DNA from: a bacterium
GTDB lineage: Bacteria > Hinthialibacterota > Hinthialibacteria > OLB16
NCBI GenBank assembly: GCA_022072055.1
Contig: JAJVIK010000001.1
Coordinates: forward strand, 62,001-126,000
Direction: 5' to 3'
DNA: 64,000 nt
Below are positions 38,557 to 47,904 of the stretch, one piece after another. Made by a program: the position numbers and the translations under genes. The notes under the pieces are model-generated. The model did no database searches and was not told the DNA's origin. It saw only the letters and a list, made by a program, of their open reading frames with translations. How positions within the stretch are numbered: position 1 is the first letter of the stretch; every line of letters begins with the position of its first letter.

Positions 38557-39498
38557 ATGCACCGGCGTTCAAGCCTTGAGTTGTGTCGAGTTGCCCCCCT
38601 TGGATTAGCGCTCCTTCTTTTTCAATCCATCTCAGCCCCGGTCGCGGCGGAGGCGCCCGCCATGAAAGCAAGCAAGGATGACAAGGTGATTGTGATCCGG
38701 CGCGGAGACCAAGTCGCGCTCAAGTACCTCCATGGCGGGGTCCCCTACAAGCCGTACGTGTCCGAGTTCGCCACCCCCTCCGGAGTCAATGTTCTCCGCG
38801 ATGCTCCCGCCGACCATTTGCATCATCACGGTCTCATGTTTGCGATCACCATCGATGGAGTGAATTTCTGGGAGGAGGCCAAGACCCCGGGAACCGAAAA
38901 GACACGCGATATCTCCGAGCCTCAGTTGGACGGCAAGACCAAGGCCATCGCCTTTCGCGAGACCCTGGACTGGATCGGACCGGAGGGCGGAAAAGTCCTT
39001 GCGGTGGAGGAGCGGATGATCGCGCTCGATGGCGCCATCGAGAATGTCTCGCTGCTCACTTGGTGGTCCACTTTCAGCCTTCCCGCTGGGAAGGACTCGG
39101 CCAAACTGACCGGAACCCATTACCACGGCCTCGGGATGCGCTTCCTGGAATCCATGGACAAAGGGGAGGGGTTCCTCAACGCGGAAGGCGGCAAGGGAGT
39201 GGAGGGCACCAACGACAAGCGCAGCTTGTGGTGCGCCTATTCCGCGAGCGCGGAGGGAAAACCGGTGACCGTGAGTTGCTTTGATCATCCCAAGAACCAC
39301 CGTCACCCGGCGACTTGGTTCACCATGAACACCCCGTTTTCGTACATCTCGGCGACTCTCAACCTTTCCAAGGAGCCGTTTGAGCTCAAGGGAAAAGACA
39401 AGCTTCCCCTGCGCTATGGGGTCGCGCTCTGGGATGGGGAGGTCGGGGCGAAGGAAATCGGCAAAGTCTACGAACAGTGGATCAAACTGTACCCTTAA
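38557..39498 (+). CDS. DUF6807 (PmoA-like) family protein
   Basis: YKPYVSEFATPSGVNVLRDAPADHLHHHGLMFAITIDGVNFW..HPKNHRHPATWFTMNTPFSYISATLNLSKEPFELKGKDKLPLRYGVALWDG. Confidence 0.75.
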   Translation: MHRRSSLELCRVAPLGLALLLFQSISAPVAAEAPAMKASKDDKVIVIRRGDQVALKYLHGGVPYKPYVSEFATPSGVNVLRDAPADHLHHHGLMFAITIDGVNFWEEAKTPGTEKTRDISEPQLDGKTKAIAFRETLDWIGPEGGKVLAVEERMIALDGAIENVSLLTWWSTFSLPAGKDSAKLTGTHYHGLGMRFLESMDKGEGFLNAEGGKGVEGTNDKRSLWCAYSASAEGKPVTVSCFDHPKNHRHPATWFTMNTPFSYISATLNLSKEPFELKGKDKLPLRYGVALWDGEVGAKEIGKVYEQWIKLYP

Positions 39499-39508
39499 GG
39501 AGCGGAAC

Positions 39509-40771
39509 ATGAACGGCAACACAACCAGACGCGAGTTCTTGAAAGAGTCCGGCTTGGCCGCGGCGGCTGTGGCGGCGGGCGCTGCTTCCACGCGCCGAGC
39601 CTTTTCCCAGGGGGCCAACGAGCGCATGGGTGTCGGGGTGATCGGCTGCGGGGGACGCGGCGCGGAACATCTGAAGCGCCTCGCCGAGCTCAAGAACGAG
39701 GGGGAGAATATTGAGATTGTGGCGGTGTGCGACACCTATCGCCCCCGCGCGGTTCAGAAGTCCGAAAAGTATGGCGGCAAGGTCTACATGGACCACCGCG
39801 AGCTGTTGGCCGATCCGAACGTGGATGTGGTGACCATCGCCACTCCGGACCATATTCACGGGTATCAGGCCATCGACGCGGTTCAGGCCAAGAAGCATGT
39901 CTACTGCGAGAAGCCGGTCACTCATTGGCGCCAGTTTGAGCTCACCAAGCAGCTCGCCGAGGAGGTCAATAAGAGCGGCTGCACCTTCCAGCTCGGCAGC
40001 CAGGGGATGTCCGATCAAGCCTGGCAGAACATGCGCAAGATGATCGAAGAAGGGAAGATCGGGCAACCGATTCACGCCGAATGCGGGTACTTCCGTGTGG
40101 GGGATTGGGGCGAGCGCGGCATGCCCATCGATGACCCCAACATCAAACCCGGCCCCGACCTGAACTGGGAGGCCTTTCTCGGGGACTCCCCCAAGCGCGA
40201 CTTCGATGTGAGCCGCTATTTTCGTTGGAGGATGTATGAGGATTACTCCGGCGGGCCGGGCACCGACCTTTTCCCGCACTCGCTCACCCCGGTGGTGTAC
40301 ATGCTGGGGGTGACCATGCCGAGCTCGGCGGTGGCGACGGGCGGCAAGTTCCGCTACCAGGAGCGCGAAGTTCCCGACACGTTCAACATGCTGATCGACT
40401 ACCCGGAGAACATCACCATTGCGGTGCTGGGCACTCAGGGGAACGACTACAGCGGCACCGGCGCGCGCGGCGCGGGCGGGAAGATCCCGGTGATTCGCGG
40501 TTGGGAAGCGACGCTTACGATTATCGGTGAGGAGATTGTCCTGACCCCCGCGGATGGCAAGAAGGAGTCGGTGCGCTTCCCGGCCGGAGAGCAAGAGCGT
40601 GTCAAGGGCCACATCCTGGATTTCCTCCGCTGCTGCAAGGCGGGGACACAGCCGAGGAGTCCGATGGACCTGGCCTTTTATGTCCAGACGGCGCTGCAGA
40701 TGGGCATTCTCGCCCACCGCGCCGGACGCACCGCGAAGTACGAGCCGGGGGAGGGGAAGATTTTGGTGTGA
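39509..40771 (+). CDS. Gfo/Idh/MocA family oxidoreductase with Tat signal
   Basis: TRREFLKESGLAAAAVAAGA; GVGVIGCGGRGAEHLKRL; DVVTIATPDHIHGYQAIDAVQAKKHVYCEKPVTH. Confidence 0.92.
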   Translation: MNGNTTRREFLKESGLAAAAVAAGAASTRRAFSQGANERMGVGVIGCGGRGAEHLKRLAELKNEGENIEIVAVCDTYRPRAVQKSEKYGGKVYMDHRELLADPNVDVVTIATPDHIHGYQAIDAVQAKKHVYCEKPVTHWRQFELTKQLAEEVNKSGCTFQLGSQGMSDQAWQNMRKMIEEGKIGQPIHAECGYFRVGDWGERGMPIDDPNIKPGPDLNWEAFLGDSPKRDFDVSRYFRWRMYEDYSGGPGTDLFPHSLTPVVYMLGVTMPSSAVATGGKFRYQEREVPDTFNMLIDYPENITIAVLGTQGNDYSGTGARGAGGKIPVIRGWEATLTIIGEEIVLTPADGKKESVRFPAGEQERVKGHILDFLRCCKAGTQPRSPMDLAFYVQTALQMGILAHRAGRTAKYEPGEGKILV

Positions 40772-40802
40772 TAGCCAAAGATGGCGGGACTTTATGGGTA
40801 CT

Positions 40803-40824
40803 CCCCCCGCCAAGAGGCGGGGGG
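40803..40824. terminator. Strong GC hairpin between convergent genes, possible bidirectional terminator
   Basis: Perfect 9-bp stem ccccccgcc-aaga-ggcgggggg between stops at 40771 (+) and 40883 (-); no T-tract, so intrinsic termination is uncertain. Confidence 0.4.
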
Positions 40825-40882
40825 GGTCGGCTGCCCTCCTGGATTTCCGTCCTGAGTAATCGGAGTCGTTGCCGTCAACGGG

Positions 40883-43345
40883 TTAGGAATCCAAGGTCAG
40901 CGCCCTGAGCTGGTACGAAACCGGCGTTCCAAGGAACAGGATTTCAATCCAGTAATCCACCCCTGCGGGAACGTCATTGAAAGTCCGTTCGAAGTACTCA
41001 TCGAAGTTCTCAGTGTAAACGAGATTTCCGAAGCTTGGGGACCCCGCATAGATGTTGATTTGCAGGCCGGTTCCCTGAAGATTCTGGACGAGGATATAGA
41101 GATCCGCGGTGGTGGTCGCCGAAAGAACTCGAAAAGCGTCCCAGAAATCTCCATCAGAAACGCTCGCCCGGTAACATTCGTCGCGCGCGAGCGTGGCGAA
41201 TTGGTCCTGAAAGCCCCCGATGTCCACGGTTTCCACCATGCAGCCCAATGGCCCGCCGCCATCATCCGTCGCATCCGGAATCCTCCCGTAGGAAAGACAC
41301 TTCCGCTCCCCCATGAGCTCCCAGCAGAGTTGGATGAACTGCAATCCATCCTGGTCGAAGAACAAGTTCCATTCCGCGTGCGCCTCAAACCCTCCCGGCT
41401 CTCCGAGGGAGCCCTCTCCCGACACCAAGATGAGGCCGCTCTGGGGCCGGACCGGGCCCTTGGCGCCTGTTGAGCCAAGTTCGATCCCCTGGGAAAGGTC
41501 GACGGATTTGACGACTCCATCCCTGTTATAAAAGAAATTTACTGCCTTTTCTCCATCATAACCGACCATTACAACCTCCGAATCCCCATCGCCATCCATA
41601 TCCGAGGCGGCGATGTCATATTGATACGACTCAAGAAGGCTGTGAATCCTAGACCTCGTACCAAGTGGCTCGCCATTAAACTCATGGTAACGGAGATCGG
41701 TGATCCCCCGACCGATCGCGATCAGATCGAGGAATTCGCGGCGGACAAACTTGCCCAACGCGACTGCCCGGAATCCGCCCACCTCGAGCCTGGCATCGAG
41801 CTCGAGATCGCGACCCATTACACCCGCGAAAGGAGTCGTGGTTCCGTTGTTGGCGTAGAACCGGATGGGGCCTTCCAGGCTTGCCTCCACCACATCCAGG
41901 TCTCCATCGAAATCCACATCTCCAAGCTCAATATCGGATGTCCTTCTAGGTTCTCCCTCGAATTCGAAACCGCCCACAAGCAAGAAAGGCTGCGATGTGC
42001 CATTGTTCAGGTAGAGTCGATTGGTCCTGTCATAGTTTCCCTCGACCACATCCAGGTCCCCGTCCCCGTCCAAGTCTCCGATGGCGACCGACCTCGTGGT
42101 CAACGGGCTGTCCGTGAGATCCGTTCCCGCCACTCCCTCAAATGGACTGTCCGTTTGATTATTGAAATAGACGCGTGTAGGCGTATCCACATTGGCATCA
42201 AGCAAGTCGAGAAAGCCGTCGTTGTTAAAATCACCCAGCCCCACCGAGGAACTGTTCTCAGTTGTGGGCGAGGAGCCGATGTCGGTGCGCGTGAAAGCGT
42301 CCCCGGTTCCGTTATTCAGATAGACGCCATCCGGATCCTCGATATTACCCGCGACGAAGTCCGTGGTGCCGTCTCCATCCACATCCCCCGATGCTAGAGA
42401 AATCGTGATCCCTTGATGTTTGACGATGTCATTCGAATGACTCAGATTGAGGGCCCCTGATGGAAGTTGGGAAATGAGATACACGCGCAATGTCCCGTCA
42501 TCCAGGCCCGCGACGACATCCTCAATGCCATCGCCGTTGAACTCTCCGATCTCCACCGACCTCCCGAAGACGGGATTCCCGGGGACAGATTTGCCCTCCA
42601 CCAGGATCCGAACGATCGTTTCGCAGACCTGATCAAGTGGGGTGTCACCTCCTTTCACCAGGCTATAAGTAAGCGAGGCGGTTTCGTTCCCCACGACAGG
42701 CGATCCGGGATAAACCGTTTCGGAGGTCGTCCAGGGGATGAGTCCCGAAATCCCAATGGTCTGTGGCACCAGAGTAAGCCCCGGCAGCAGGTCAGGTTTG
42801 CCGGCCTTTTCCACTCCCAGGAATCCGAGGTCACCTTCCATCGTCAAATACAAGATCGCCCAGGGTTCGCCGGACCCTGAACCCCAAATGATGGGTAAGA
42901 CCATCCGTCCGTTGATCTCTGTCAGCCCCCCGCCGGTCACGGTCCTCTTTTCACCGAGGCAATCCTCGGAGCCTCCCAAGAGACACTTGAACCGCCAAGT
43001 CTTGCCGGAAAGGTCGTTTAACCCCGTTCGGTCGAGGAATTCTTCGGTCGAGATCGGGTCGGAACGGGTCGCAACGCCCCTCCAGCCGTACTGGAATTCC
43101 AGAAGGTCCTCGCCATCGATGTTCCCGTCTGATTGTAGGTCATGGCCCACGCTGTAGCTTTCTTGCCCGATATAGGCCCCGAATCGATCGAGCAGTGAGA
43201 GCAGGTCCTGGTCATCAATGCGACCATCCAGATTGAGATCATAGTTCCCTCTTGTCGGGGATGGGTCGCCCGCGCGAACAGGGGCCTCGTCGATGGATAA
43301 CAGGAGCAAGAGCGCCCAGCGATAGGGCAAGAGCTGGCGGGACAT
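40883..43345 (-). CDS. Secreted FG-GAP/VCBS repeat protein with dockerin-like N-terminal EF-hand repeats
   Basis: Repeats GDLDGDGDLDVVEGNYDRTNRLYLNNG; N-terminal NYDLNLDGRIDDQDLLSLLDRFG..LQSDGNIDGEDLLEFQYGW. Confidence 0.8.
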   Translation of the reverse strand: MSRQLLPYRWALLLLLSIDEAPVRAGDPSPTRGNYDLNLDGRIDDQDLLSLLDRFGAYIGQESYSVGHDLQSDGNIDGEDLLEFQYGWRGVATRSDPISTEEFLDRTGLNDLSGKTWRFKCLLGGSEDCLGEKRTVTGGGLTEINGRMVLPIIWGSGSGEPWAILYLTMEGDLGFLGVEKAGKPDLLPGLTLVPQTIGISGLIPWTTSETVYPGSPVVGNETASLTYSLVKGGDTPLDQVCETIVRILVEGKSVPGNPVFGRSVEIGEFNGDGIEDVVAGLDDGTLRVYLISQLPSGALNLSHSNDIVKHQGITISLASGDVDGDGTTDFVAGNIEDPDGVYLNNGTGDAFTRTDIGSSPTTENSSSVGLGDFNNDGFLDLLDANVDTPTRVYFNNQTDSPFEGVAGTDLTDSPLTTRSVAIGDLDGDGDLDVVEGNYDRTNRLYLNNGTSQPFLLVGGFEFEGEPRRTSDIELGDVDFDGDLDVVEASLEGPIRFYANNGTTTPFAGVMGRDLELDARLEVGGFRAVALGKFVRREFLDLIAIGRGITDLRYHEFNGEPLGTRSRIHSLLESYQYDIAASDMDGDGDSEVVMVGYDGEKAVNFFYNRDGVVKSVDLSQGIELGSTGAKGPVRPQSGLILVSGEGSLGEPGGFEAHAEWNLFFDQDGLQFIQLCWELMGERKCLSYGRIPDATDDGGGPLGCMVETVDIGGFQDQFATLARDECYRASVSDGDFWDAFRVLSATTTADLYILVQNLQGTGLQINIYAGSPSFGNLVYTENFDEYFERTFNDVPAGVDYWIEILFLGTPVSYQLRALTLDS

Positions 43346-43492
43346 TCGATGTCCTCCTTTCGGGCGGGAAAGGGAGGCAGATCTCGGGGCAGCGATCCCG
43401 GCTTGGGGATTGACGATAGTACCGTCGACCGCCCATGGTCAACCAGGAAAATCCAGCAACTTGTGGTGTCTGGGGGCGGTTCTCCCCCCGCC

Positions 43493-43585
43493 ACGATTCA
43501 AACCCTCCCGATCCTGCCCTATGCTCTCCCCATTCTTCCGACTGGGAGGCGGGGCTGTGTCCAAGAAGCCGATCTCTCGCCGTGA
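43493..43585 (+). repeat. Direct repeat copy 1 (93 bp), orphan duplicate of the 5' end of the downstream GH116-like gene
   Basis: acgattcaaaccctcccgatcctgccctatgctctccccattcttccgactgggaggcgggg...gccgtga matches 44052-44144 with 3 mismatches; encodes truncated MLSPFFRLGGGAVSKKPISRRESGRR*. Confidence 0.9.
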
Positions 43586-43701
43586 GTCAGGGCGACGGTA
43601 GATCACAATCCTTCTCCAGGTTGGTTTCCAGATAAGACATTGCTAGACTAGTCCTGAACCATTTGAGTGGAGGAGAACTCGAGTCCGGTTGGGAGTTTTG
43701 G

Positions 43702-43941
43702 ATGAGTCCGAAGGTCACTCAGATTTATCTCGATCATATCGAGCCCTTGGCGCGCGCCGAGCGCCAGGAACTCCTTTCGCTCTTGGAGCGAGAGCTGAGA
43801 GGGGAACCTCATGCTGGGAGGGCTGGGGAGAAGCACAGCATTCTCGAGCTCGAGGGCTTGGGAAGCGAAGTCTGGGGGGGGATTGACGCCCAGGAGTATG
43901 TGGACCGGCTGCGAGCCGAGTGGGATGCGCCCTCTCGATGA
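43702..43941 (+). CDS. Antitoxin-like protein (VapB-type)
   Basis: MSPKVTQIYLDHIEPLARAERQELLSLLERELRG...HSILELEGLGSEVWGGIDAQEYVDRLRAEWD; the C-terminal IDAQEYVxxLRxEWD resembles antitoxins encoded upstream of PIN toxins. Confidence 0.65.
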   Translation: MSPKVTQIYLDHIEPLARAERQELLSLLERELRGEPHAGRAGEKHSILELEGLGSEVWGGIDAQEYVDRLRAEWDAPSR

Positions 43942-44039
43942 ATCTGGAGAATGCGCTTCAAGGCGTTACACGGCTGGGTCTCGATACAAGTCCCATCATC
44001 TATTACATGGAAGAGCTCCTCGATGAAATGACTCTCTGA
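43938..44039 (+). pseudogene. Truncated PIN-domain (VapC-like) toxin remnant, 33 aa
   Basis: Hand translation MNLENALQGVTRLGLDTSPIIYYMEELLDEMTL*; LGLDTSPIIYYME is the start of a PIN domain; ATGA overlap with the antitoxin; too short for the ORF track. Confidence 0.7.
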
Positions 44040-44051
44040 TCCCCCGCCTTT

Positions 44052-44144
44052 ACGATTCAAACCCTCCCGATCCTGCCCTATGCTCTCCCCATTCTTCCGA
44101 CTGGGAGGCGGGTCCGTGTCCAAGAAGCCGATTTCTCGCCGTGA
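44052..44144 (+). repeat. Direct repeat copy 2 (93 bp), leader and signal-peptide start of the GH116-like gene
   Basis: See copy 1 at 43493-43585; offset 559 bp. Confidence 0.9.
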
Positions 44145-47100
44145 ATTCCTCTCTCTGGCCGGGCGCATGGGGGTCGCCGGATCCCTCGCCGCGCGCCTCT
44201 ATGAACAGCGCGCCTGGAGCAGCCCGGTCGAGGTCCGCGAAAGCCTCACGCCCCTGGTGGATTGTGGCCTCGTGCAAGGGCCGGTGTATGAAGGGGAGTT
44301 CCTCGAACACATCGCCTTCCCGCTGGGCGGCATTGGAACCGGATCGATTGCACTCTCCGGAAGCGCCGAGCTCGTGGAGTGGCAGATCTGGAACAAGGTC
44401 CACAAACCCGCCCGGGTGGGACAGACCTTCTTTGCCCTTTCCGGAAAATCCGGCGACACCCAATTCCAACGCGTGCTCCAAACAAAGGCCAGCTCCGAGC
44501 TGCCGGACCTCGCGCCGATGAAATCGCTGCGGTTTCGCGGGGAGTTCCCGATAGCGTATGTCGAGTTTGAGGATGACCTGCCCGTGGAGGTTTCGCTCGA
44601 GGCCCTCTCCCCGATGATTCCGCTCCAACCGGAGAACAGCGCCTACCCGCTCGCGCTCTTTACCTGGAAGCTCAAGAACAAGAGCGACAAGCGGATCGAG
44701 GGACACCTGGTCGCCAGCCTGCAGAACGCGGTGGGGCATGATGGCTTCGCGGCGGTGCGGGAGCATCTCTTCAGCGGCTACGGCAAGAACCGGGTGAGGG
44801 TGGCCAAAGGGAGGAAATCCACCCAGCTCTTCTTTGATGCCGCCATCGGGCGCGCGGGGCGCTTCGACAAGAGCGTCATCGCCGCCACCAACCTGCGCGA
44901 GATCGAGCGCGTGCTGGCGGCCACCGAGCGCGCCAAGGTCCACTACAAGGGGGACTGGGAAAAGGGGGCGATCCTCCTTTCCGAATCGGTGCTCAAGGAC
45001 GGGGTCGATGTGATCTGGCATGGGCCGCTGGGTGACCAGGGTTTTTCCGAGCCATCCCAACTCCTGGCGATGGCACGCGCCGTGGAGGCCGGCACCCATC
45101 TGGTCCTCATCGGCGGACCTAGCAGCTTGGCGCGAACACTCCTCGATCCGCCGCTTGCCGAGAACAACTCGGTGTTGATCGCCGATTTTGAGGGGGACCA
45201 GTACGCCCCCGGCTGGCGGACCGAGGGCGAGGCCTTCGGGGATGGACCGATCAAAGGGCCCCTGCCCGGCCAGAGCCCGGTGGGCGGCTATCTCGGTCTG
45301 GGGCTGGTGAACTCCTACCGGGGAACCGATGTCACGGTCGGGAAACTGATTTCGCCCGATTTCACCCTCTCCAAACCCTACCTCCAATTCCTGATCGGAG
45401 GCGGAGACAGCGCCGAAACTCAGATTCGCTTGGTGGTCGGCGGCCAGGTGGTCCGCAAGGACTCGGGTTTCAACACGGAGACCCTGCGCCGCAAGGTGTG
45501 GGATGTGAGCGAGTTCCTGAACCAGATCGCGCATCTTGAGATTGTGGACGAGAACAAGGGGGGCTGGGGGCACATCAATGTCGATGACATCCGTCTTTCC
45601 GACCGTAAGGATGTGGCCTTCACCCCGGAGGAGGCCGAGGTTATCCGCAAGTTGCTCCCCTTCTCCGCCGAGGCTTTTTCCGAAAACAGCGAGACCTGGA
45701 ACGGGGAGAGGAAACACGATCTGTTCAGGGCGGTCACTCCAAGTGTCTTCGCGGAGATTTGTCCCGCGCGAATCGAGGGGCTGACGCTGAAAGATGAAGC
45801 GGAATCGATTGGCGCGGGGAAAGATGCCGCTCCGCTCGCGATCCTGGGAACTTGCGGCAAGGGCAAGGTCTTGTTCCTCAACTTCGACCTGGAGAGCCTT
45901 CATCCTGGGCAGCTCACGCCGCTCTTGGGTGGGGTCACCGCGTTCCTTGCAGGAAGGAGGTATTCCCCTCGCACGGGGTGGCCCTCGGATTCGCCTCACG
46001 CGGGAAGCATGGCGCTCGCGGCGCTCGTCCCGGAGGCGGAAGTCCTTCCGGCCTGGCGGGATGTGTCGGAAATCGACCCCTTCCTTCGAGGCGAGGACCT
46101 GGAGGAACAGGCGCCTGCGATCCCCTCTCCGTTGGGTGAGACTTTCGCCGGGGCGCTCCGTGTCCCTTACTCGCTTGAGCCGGGAGAGGAGACCGTGGCG
46201 TCCTTCGCGCTGGCCTGGCATTTTCCGAACCACTATCTCAGCGCCTTTCATGAACCGGCCGAGATCCTTGGGAACAGATACAACACGCTCTTCCGGGATG
46301 CCGGGGATGTGGTGCGGACGTTTGTGAGGAAGCGGGAGGAGGTCGAGGGACTCACTCGACTGTTTCATGACACCTTCTACGGCTCCACGCTGCCGGTGGA
46401 CCTGCTCGACTGTGTTTCCTCCCAGTTCTCGATTCTCAAGAGCCAGACCAGCCTGTGGCTCGCGGATGGAACCTTCGCGGGCTGGGAGGGAGTGGTCGGG
46501 GAGGGCGGTTGTTGCCCGATGAACTGCACCCATGTCTACAACTACGCCCAGGCGATGGCGTGTCTGTATCCATCCCTGGAGCGGGATGTGAGAAGTAAGG
46601 ACCTGGGGATTCAGCTCACCGAAGAGGGAGTGATCCACCATCGTCTGGCGCTCCCGCTTTCCGCCGAACGAGCCAGCGGCGAGGCGCTGGATGGGCAGCT
46701 CGGGACGCTCCTTAAGCTGTATCGCGAATATCGACGATGCCCGGACGACAAATTCCTGAGGAAATGGTGGGAGAACGCCAAGCGCGCGCTTCAGTTTGTT
46801 TGGAGGAACCATGATCCCGAGGGCAAAGGGGTCATCCGGGACCGTCAATTCAACACCTATGATGACGCGGTCTATGAGCTCAATTCGTTCATCGGCTCGC
46901 TTTATCTCGCGGCCCTGCGAGCGATGGAGGAAATGGCCCTCCGTATGGGGGACAGCGCCACCGCGGAGGAATGCCGCAAGCGCTTCGAGCTGGGGAGCGA
47001 GAGCGTGGCGGCGGAGTGTTGGGACGGTGAGTATTTCATGCAGCCCGCCGACCTGGAGACCATCGAGGGGCGGAACTATGGGAAGGGGTGTCTATCCGAT

Positions 47101-47904
47101 CAGGTAGTCGGGCAGTGGTGGGCGCACATCCTCCGTTTGGGGCATATCCTCCCATCGGAGAAGGTGCGCGTGGCCCTGGAGAGTATCCTCAAGTACAACT
47201 GGATGGAGCGGATGGGGGATTTCAAACAGAATCCGCGGGTCTATGCCGGACCGGAGGATTCGGGGCTGCTGTGTTGCACTTGGCCAAAGGGGGGGCGTCC
47301 CAAGGTCCCCATTCTCTATTGCGATGAGGCCTGGACCGGGATCGAGTATCAGGTTGCGGGGCATCTGATCTTTGAAGGGATGGCCGAGCGCGGCGCTGAG
47401 ATTGTTCGCAAGGCGCGGAGACGGTCCAACGGGAAGTTGCGCCCTGGGACGCACCCTTCCGGTGTGGGGAATCCCTGGAACGAGATCGAGTGTGGGGATC
47501 ATTACGCGCGGGCGATGAGCAGCTACGCCCTCCTGCTCGCCGCTCAGGGGCAGGACTACGAGGGTCCCGCCGGGCGGATCGCCTTCCATCCTGCGATCGG
47601 GGGAGAGTGTCACCGGTCGTTCTTCAGCGCCGCCGAGGGATGGGGGTCGTTCGAGCAGGTGCGCGAAGGGACCGCCCAGCGGGAGGCGGTCTTTGTCGCT
47701 TGGGGTCGTGTCGAGGCGCGCGAGCTCCGATTCACGCTCCCCACCGAGGCTCGCGAGCTTACCGAAAGCAGGCTGCTTCTTTCGGGCAACGCCATCCCGT
47801 GCGCGGTCGTCCTCGAATCGAACGTGGCGCGGTTCGCGCTCGCGAAGCCGCTTGCGCTCGCCGCGGGCGACCGTCTCCTTGTGGAAATGGCCTGGCGCGC
47901 CTGA
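44116..47904 (+). CDS. GH116-like (GBA2-type) glycoside hydrolase, Tat-exported, with an inserted module
   Basis: SRREFLSLAGRMGVAGS Tat signal; FPLGGIGTGSIALSGSAELVEWQIWN; NCTHVYNYAQAMACLYPSLERDVR; DDAVYELNSFIGSLYLAALRAM. GTG start at 44116 preferred (ggagg, 7-nt spacer) over the ATG at 44080. Confidence 0.82.
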   Translation: MSKKPISRREFLSLAGRMGVAGSLAARLYEQRAWSSPVEVRESLTPLVDCGLVQGPVYEGEFLEHIAFPLGGIGTGSIALSGSAELVEWQIWNKVHKPARVGQTFFALSGKSGDTQFQRVLQTKASSELPDLAPMKSLRFRGEFPIAYVEFEDDLPVEVSLEALSPMIPLQPENSAYPLALFTWKLKNKSDKRIEGHLVASLQNAVGHDGFAAVREHLFSGYGKNRVRVAKGRKSTQLFFDAAIGRAGRFDKSVIAATNLREIERVLAATERAKVHYKGDWEKGAILLSESVLKDGVDVIWHGPLGDQGFSEPSQLLAMARAVEAGTHLVLIGGPSSLARTLLDPPLAENNSVLIADFEGDQYAPGWRTEGEAFGDGPIKGPLPGQSPVGGYLGLGLVNSYRGTDVTVGKLISPDFTLSKPYLQFLIGGGDSAETQIRLVVGGQVVRKDSGFNTETLRRKVWDVSEFLNQIAHLEIVDENKGGWGHINVDDIRLSDRKDVAFTPEEAEVIRKLLPFSAEAFSENSETWNGERKHDLFRAVTPSVFAEICPARIEGLTLKDEAESIGAGKDAAPLAILGTCGKGKVLFLNFDLESLHPGQLTPLLGGVTAFLAGRRYSPRTGWPSDSPHAGSMALAALVPEAEVLPAWRDVSEIDPFLRGEDLEEQAPAIPSPLGETFAGALRVPYSLEPGEETVASFALAWHFPNHYLSAFHEPAEILGNRYNTLFRDAGDVVRTFVRKREEVEGLTRLFHDTFYGSTLPVDLLDCVSSQFSILKSQTSLWLADGTFAGWEGVVGEGGCCPMNCTHVYNYAQAMACLYPSLERDVRSKDLGIQLTEEGVIHHRLALPLSAERASGEALDGQLGTLLKLYREYRRCPDDKFLRKWWENAKRALQFVWRNHDPEGKGVIRDRQFNTYDDAVYELNSFIGSLYLAALRAMEEMALRMGDSATAEECRKRFELGSESVAAECWDGEYFMQPADLETIEGRNYGKGCLSDQVVGQWWAHILRLGHILPSEKVRVALESILKYNWMERMGDFKQNPRVYAGPEDSGLLCCTWPKGGRPKVPILYCDEAWTGIEYQVAGHLIFEGMAERGAEIVRKARRRSNGKLRPGTHPSGVGNPWNEIECGDHYARAMSSYALLLAAQGQDYEGPAGRIAFHPAIGGECHRSFFSAAEGWGSFEQVREGTAQREAVFVAWGRVEARELRFTLPTEARELTESRLLLSGNAIPCAVVLESNVARFALAKPLALAAGDRLLVEMAWRA

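Noticed and set aside
39482-40813. 443-aa minus-strand ORF
   Set aside because: Antisense to the Gfo/Idh/MocA gene; shadow ORF.
44050-46848. 932-aa minus-strand ORF
   Set aside because: Antisense to the well-supported GH116-like gene; composition (Arg/Gly/Pro-rich, no domain signature) is typical of a GC-rich shadow ORF.
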